Notes under the pieces: model-generated
Told to the model about the DNA's origin: nothing
The model's database searches: none
The model's input: the letters and a program-made list of their open reading frames with translations, nothing else
In this document: positions 3,786-5,090 of the stretch, in pieces
Layout: each line of letters begins with the position of its first letter
Position numbering within the stretch: position 1 is the stretch's first letter
NCBI GenBank assembly: GCA_030824805.1
Contig: JAPJRC010000101.1
Location: forward strand, 1-5,090
DNA from: Micavibrio sp.
GTDB lineage: Bacteria > Pseudomonadota > Alphaproteobacteria > Micavibrionales > Micavibrionaceae
DNA length: 5,090 nucleotides
Reading direction: 5' to 3'
Translations under genes and position numbers: made by a program

Positions 3786-4829
3786 ATGTCCAAAACCCAA
3801 GGCTACGCCGCGCAGACCAAAACCTCTCCCATCGCTCCTTTCACTTTTGACCGCCGCGAACCCGGCGCGAACGATGTGGCCATCGACATTCATTATTGCG
3901 GCATATGCCATTCCGACGTGCATCAGGTGCGCGACGAATGGGGCGGCTCCCTTTACCCGATGGTGCCGGGCCACGAAATCGTGGGCAAGGTTACGGCTGT
4001 GGGATCGGGCGTAAAAAAATACAAGGTCGGCGATACAGTCGGCGTCGGCTGTATGGTCGATTCCTGTCGCACCTGCGTGAACTGCAAGGACGGCGAGGAA
4101 CAATTCTGTCTGGAGGGCATGACCGCCACTTACAACAGCAAGGAACGCGACGGCAAAACGCTGGCGCAGGGCGGATATTCCAAACACATCGTCGTCGACG
4201 AGGCTTTCGTTTTGAAAGTGGACGACAAGCTTGATCTCGCCGCCGCAGCGCCCCTGCTCTGCGCGGGCATCACGACCTACTCCCCTCTGAAACGCTGGAA
4301 AGCCGGCCCCGGCAAGAAGGTCGGTATCGTCGGTCTCGGCGGCCTTGGCCATATGGGCGTGAAGATCGCCGTTGCCATGGGTGCGGATGTAACCGTGTTC
4401 ACGACCTCGCAATCGAAAATCGAAGACGCGAAAAAACTCGGCGCGCACCATGTCATCCTCTCCAAAGACGCAAAACAGATGGAAGAAGCCGCCAACAGCT
4501 TCGATTTCATTCTCGATACCGTGTCGGCGGACCACGATATCGGCGCGTATCTCAATCTTCTCAAACGCGACGGCACACTGACACAGGTCGGCCTGCCCTC
4601 GAACCCTGTTTCCATCTCCCTCTTCCCGCTGGTGATGAAGCGCATCAATTTCTCCGGCTCGCTGATCGGCGGCATCAGGGAAACGCAGGAAATGCTCGAT
4701 TTCTGCGCCAAACACGGCATTGTCTCGGAAATCGAGGTCATCCGCGCCGACCAGATCAACGAGGCGTATGAACGCCTTATGAAGAGCGATGTAAAATATC
4801 GTTTCGTGATCGACACGGCGACGATATAA
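3786..4829 (+). CDS. Zinc-dependent NADP(H) alcohol dehydrogenase / aldehyde reductase (YahK/CAD group)
   Basis: This 347-residue medium-chain dehydrogenase interconverts alcohols and aldehydes; the closely related E. coli YahK (about 349 residues) is mainly an NADPH aldehyde reductase. The catalytic-zinc ligands are C41 (YCGICHSDVH), H63 (PGHEIVG) and C159 (LLCAGITTY). The structural zinc site is intact at C94, C97, C100 and C108. The Rossmann motif GLGGLG is at 183-188 (VGIVGLGGLGHMGVKIA). After the second strand, FTTSQSK (205-211) has serine/threonine and lysine instead of the acidic residue typical of NAD enzymes, which predicts NADP(H). The ATG at 3786 has AAGGA 8 bases upstream and yields a complete family N-terminus. 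It is cytoplasmic, with no signal peptide. A strong terminator precedes it and a secreted-protein gene follows after 8 bases. The physiological substrate is not evident; broad aldehyde detoxification is the family's usual role. The CAD-like group and YjgB/AdhC-type relatives are the alternatives. Confidence 0.95.
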   Translation: MSKTQGYAAQTKTSPIAPFTFDRREPGANDVAIDIHYCGICHSDVHQVRDEWGGSLYPMVPGHEIVGKVTAVGSGVKKYKVGDTVGVGCMVDSCRTCVNCKDGEEQFCLEGMTATYNSKERDGKTLAQGGYSKHIVVDEAFVLKVDDKLDLAAAAPLLCAGITTYSPLKRWKAGPGKKVGIVGLGGLGHMGVKIAVAMGADVTVFTTSQSKIEDAKKLGAHHVILSKDAKQMEEAANSFDFILDTVSADHDIGAYLNLLKRDGTLTQVGLPSNPVSISLFPLVMKRINFSGSLIGGIRETQEMLDFCAKHGIVSEIEVIRADQINEAYERLMKSDVKYRFVIDTATI

Positions 4830-4837
4830 TAGGGGCC

Positions 4838-5090
4838 ATGAAACAGGCGATCCTCATAACGGTATGTGTTGCGGCCATTGCGATGGCCGCCTTCCCCGCA
4901 AACGCGCAGTCCGTTGAGGCTGTGCCGCTTTCGGAGCCCAGCTACACGCTGAAAAACGAGACCGATCCGATGGCGATGGATTCCGGCGCCGCGCCTGCGC
5001 CAGCCGAAAAATCCGTAAACCGCGGTGAGGCTGAAATCGCCCCGAAACCGCCCGGCGCGGATGACCAGCCCGGCACGTCCTATGATTCAC
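4838..5090 (+). CDS. N-terminal part of a secreted Ala/Pro-rich protein of unknown function, C-terminus beyond the window
   Basis: The frame opens at the ATG at 4838 and runs 84 codons off the right edge. The N-terminus is a Sec signal peptide: a lysine at residue 2, a hydrophobic core (AILITVCVAAIAMAAF, residues 4-19), and an ANA|Q cleavage site after residue 23. The cysteine at residue 10 is inside the core and not in a lipobox. The mature part seen so far (SVEAVPLSEPSYTLKNE...) is rich in Ala, Pro, Glu and Asp and looks disordered; no domain is recognisable. The gene follows the dehydrogenase stop after 8 bases with AGGGG (4831-4835) only 2 bases from the ATG, a weak ribosome site that suggests translational coupling. 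A TATAAT at 4825-4830 overlapping the upstream stop codon could also give a separate, leaderless transcript. The minus-strand frame over the same bases is a shadow. Function is unknown. Confidence 0.75.
   Translation, partial: MKQAILITVCVAAIAMAAFPANAQSVEAVPLSEPSYTLKNETDPMAMDSGAAPAPAEKSVNRGEAEIAPKPPGADDQPGTSYDS

Noticed and set aside
3645..4715. Minus-strand frame (356 codons) opposite the dehydrogenase
   Set aside because: The plus strand encodes a complete zinc dehydrogenase. The antisense product has no recognisable motifs and its tail runs through the terminator hairpins.

Overview
The window looks like an ordinary chromosomal stretch of a free-living proteobacterium, most likely an alphaproteobacterium. 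The evidence is the mix of families (a Tat-exported DUF882/M15 peptidase, a YMAHFLG-type lytic transglycosylase, a Mycoplana-like acetylpolyamine amidohydrolase), the moderately high G+C in coding regions with strong G/C preference at third positions, and sigma-70-like promoters. No rRNA, tRNA, transposase, integrase, CRISPR or phage structural gene is visible. The exact lineage cannot be fixed from this sequence.

Layout. (1) 1-958, minus strand: the N-terminal 319 residues of a Tat-secreted peptidoglycan peptidase-like protein (DUF882/M15, YcbK-like); its C-terminus lies beyond the window. (2) 959-1105: a compact divergent promoter region. (3) 1106-2062, plus: a soluble SLT-type lytic transglycosylase. 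Genes 1 and 3 are divergent and both belong to murein-acting families, so a shared cell-wall role is plausible. (4) 2113-3141, plus: a full-length class II histone-deacetylase-fold acetylpolyamine amidohydrolase with all catalytic residues. It sits directly behind a near-consensus -10 box, so its mRNA may be leaderless. (5) 3142-3785: a 644-base gap between recognised genes. It starts as an AT-rich tract, then holds a strong promoter-like site, a 56-codon ORF with an excellent ribosome binding site, many perfect inverted repeats, three successive hairpins (two clear terminators), and two short sequence words each present twice. This is the least explained part of the window. (6) 3786-4829, plus: a zinc-dependent NADP(H)-type alcohol dehydrogenase/aldehyde reductase (YahK/cinnamyl-alcohol-dehydrogenase group). 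(7) 4838-5090, plus: the start of a secreted Ala/Pro-rich protein of unknown function, 8 bases behind the dehydrogenase and probably co-transcribed with it.

How they work together. Genes 1 and 3 probably remodel peptidoglycan. The amidohydrolase would deacetylate acetylpolyamines, and the dehydrogenase would reduce aldehydes or oxidise alcohols; an aldehyde link between these two through polyamine breakdown is possible but not shown by the sequence. The window contains no obvious defence or mobile system. The candidate novelty is the small structured transcription unit at about 3351-3671.
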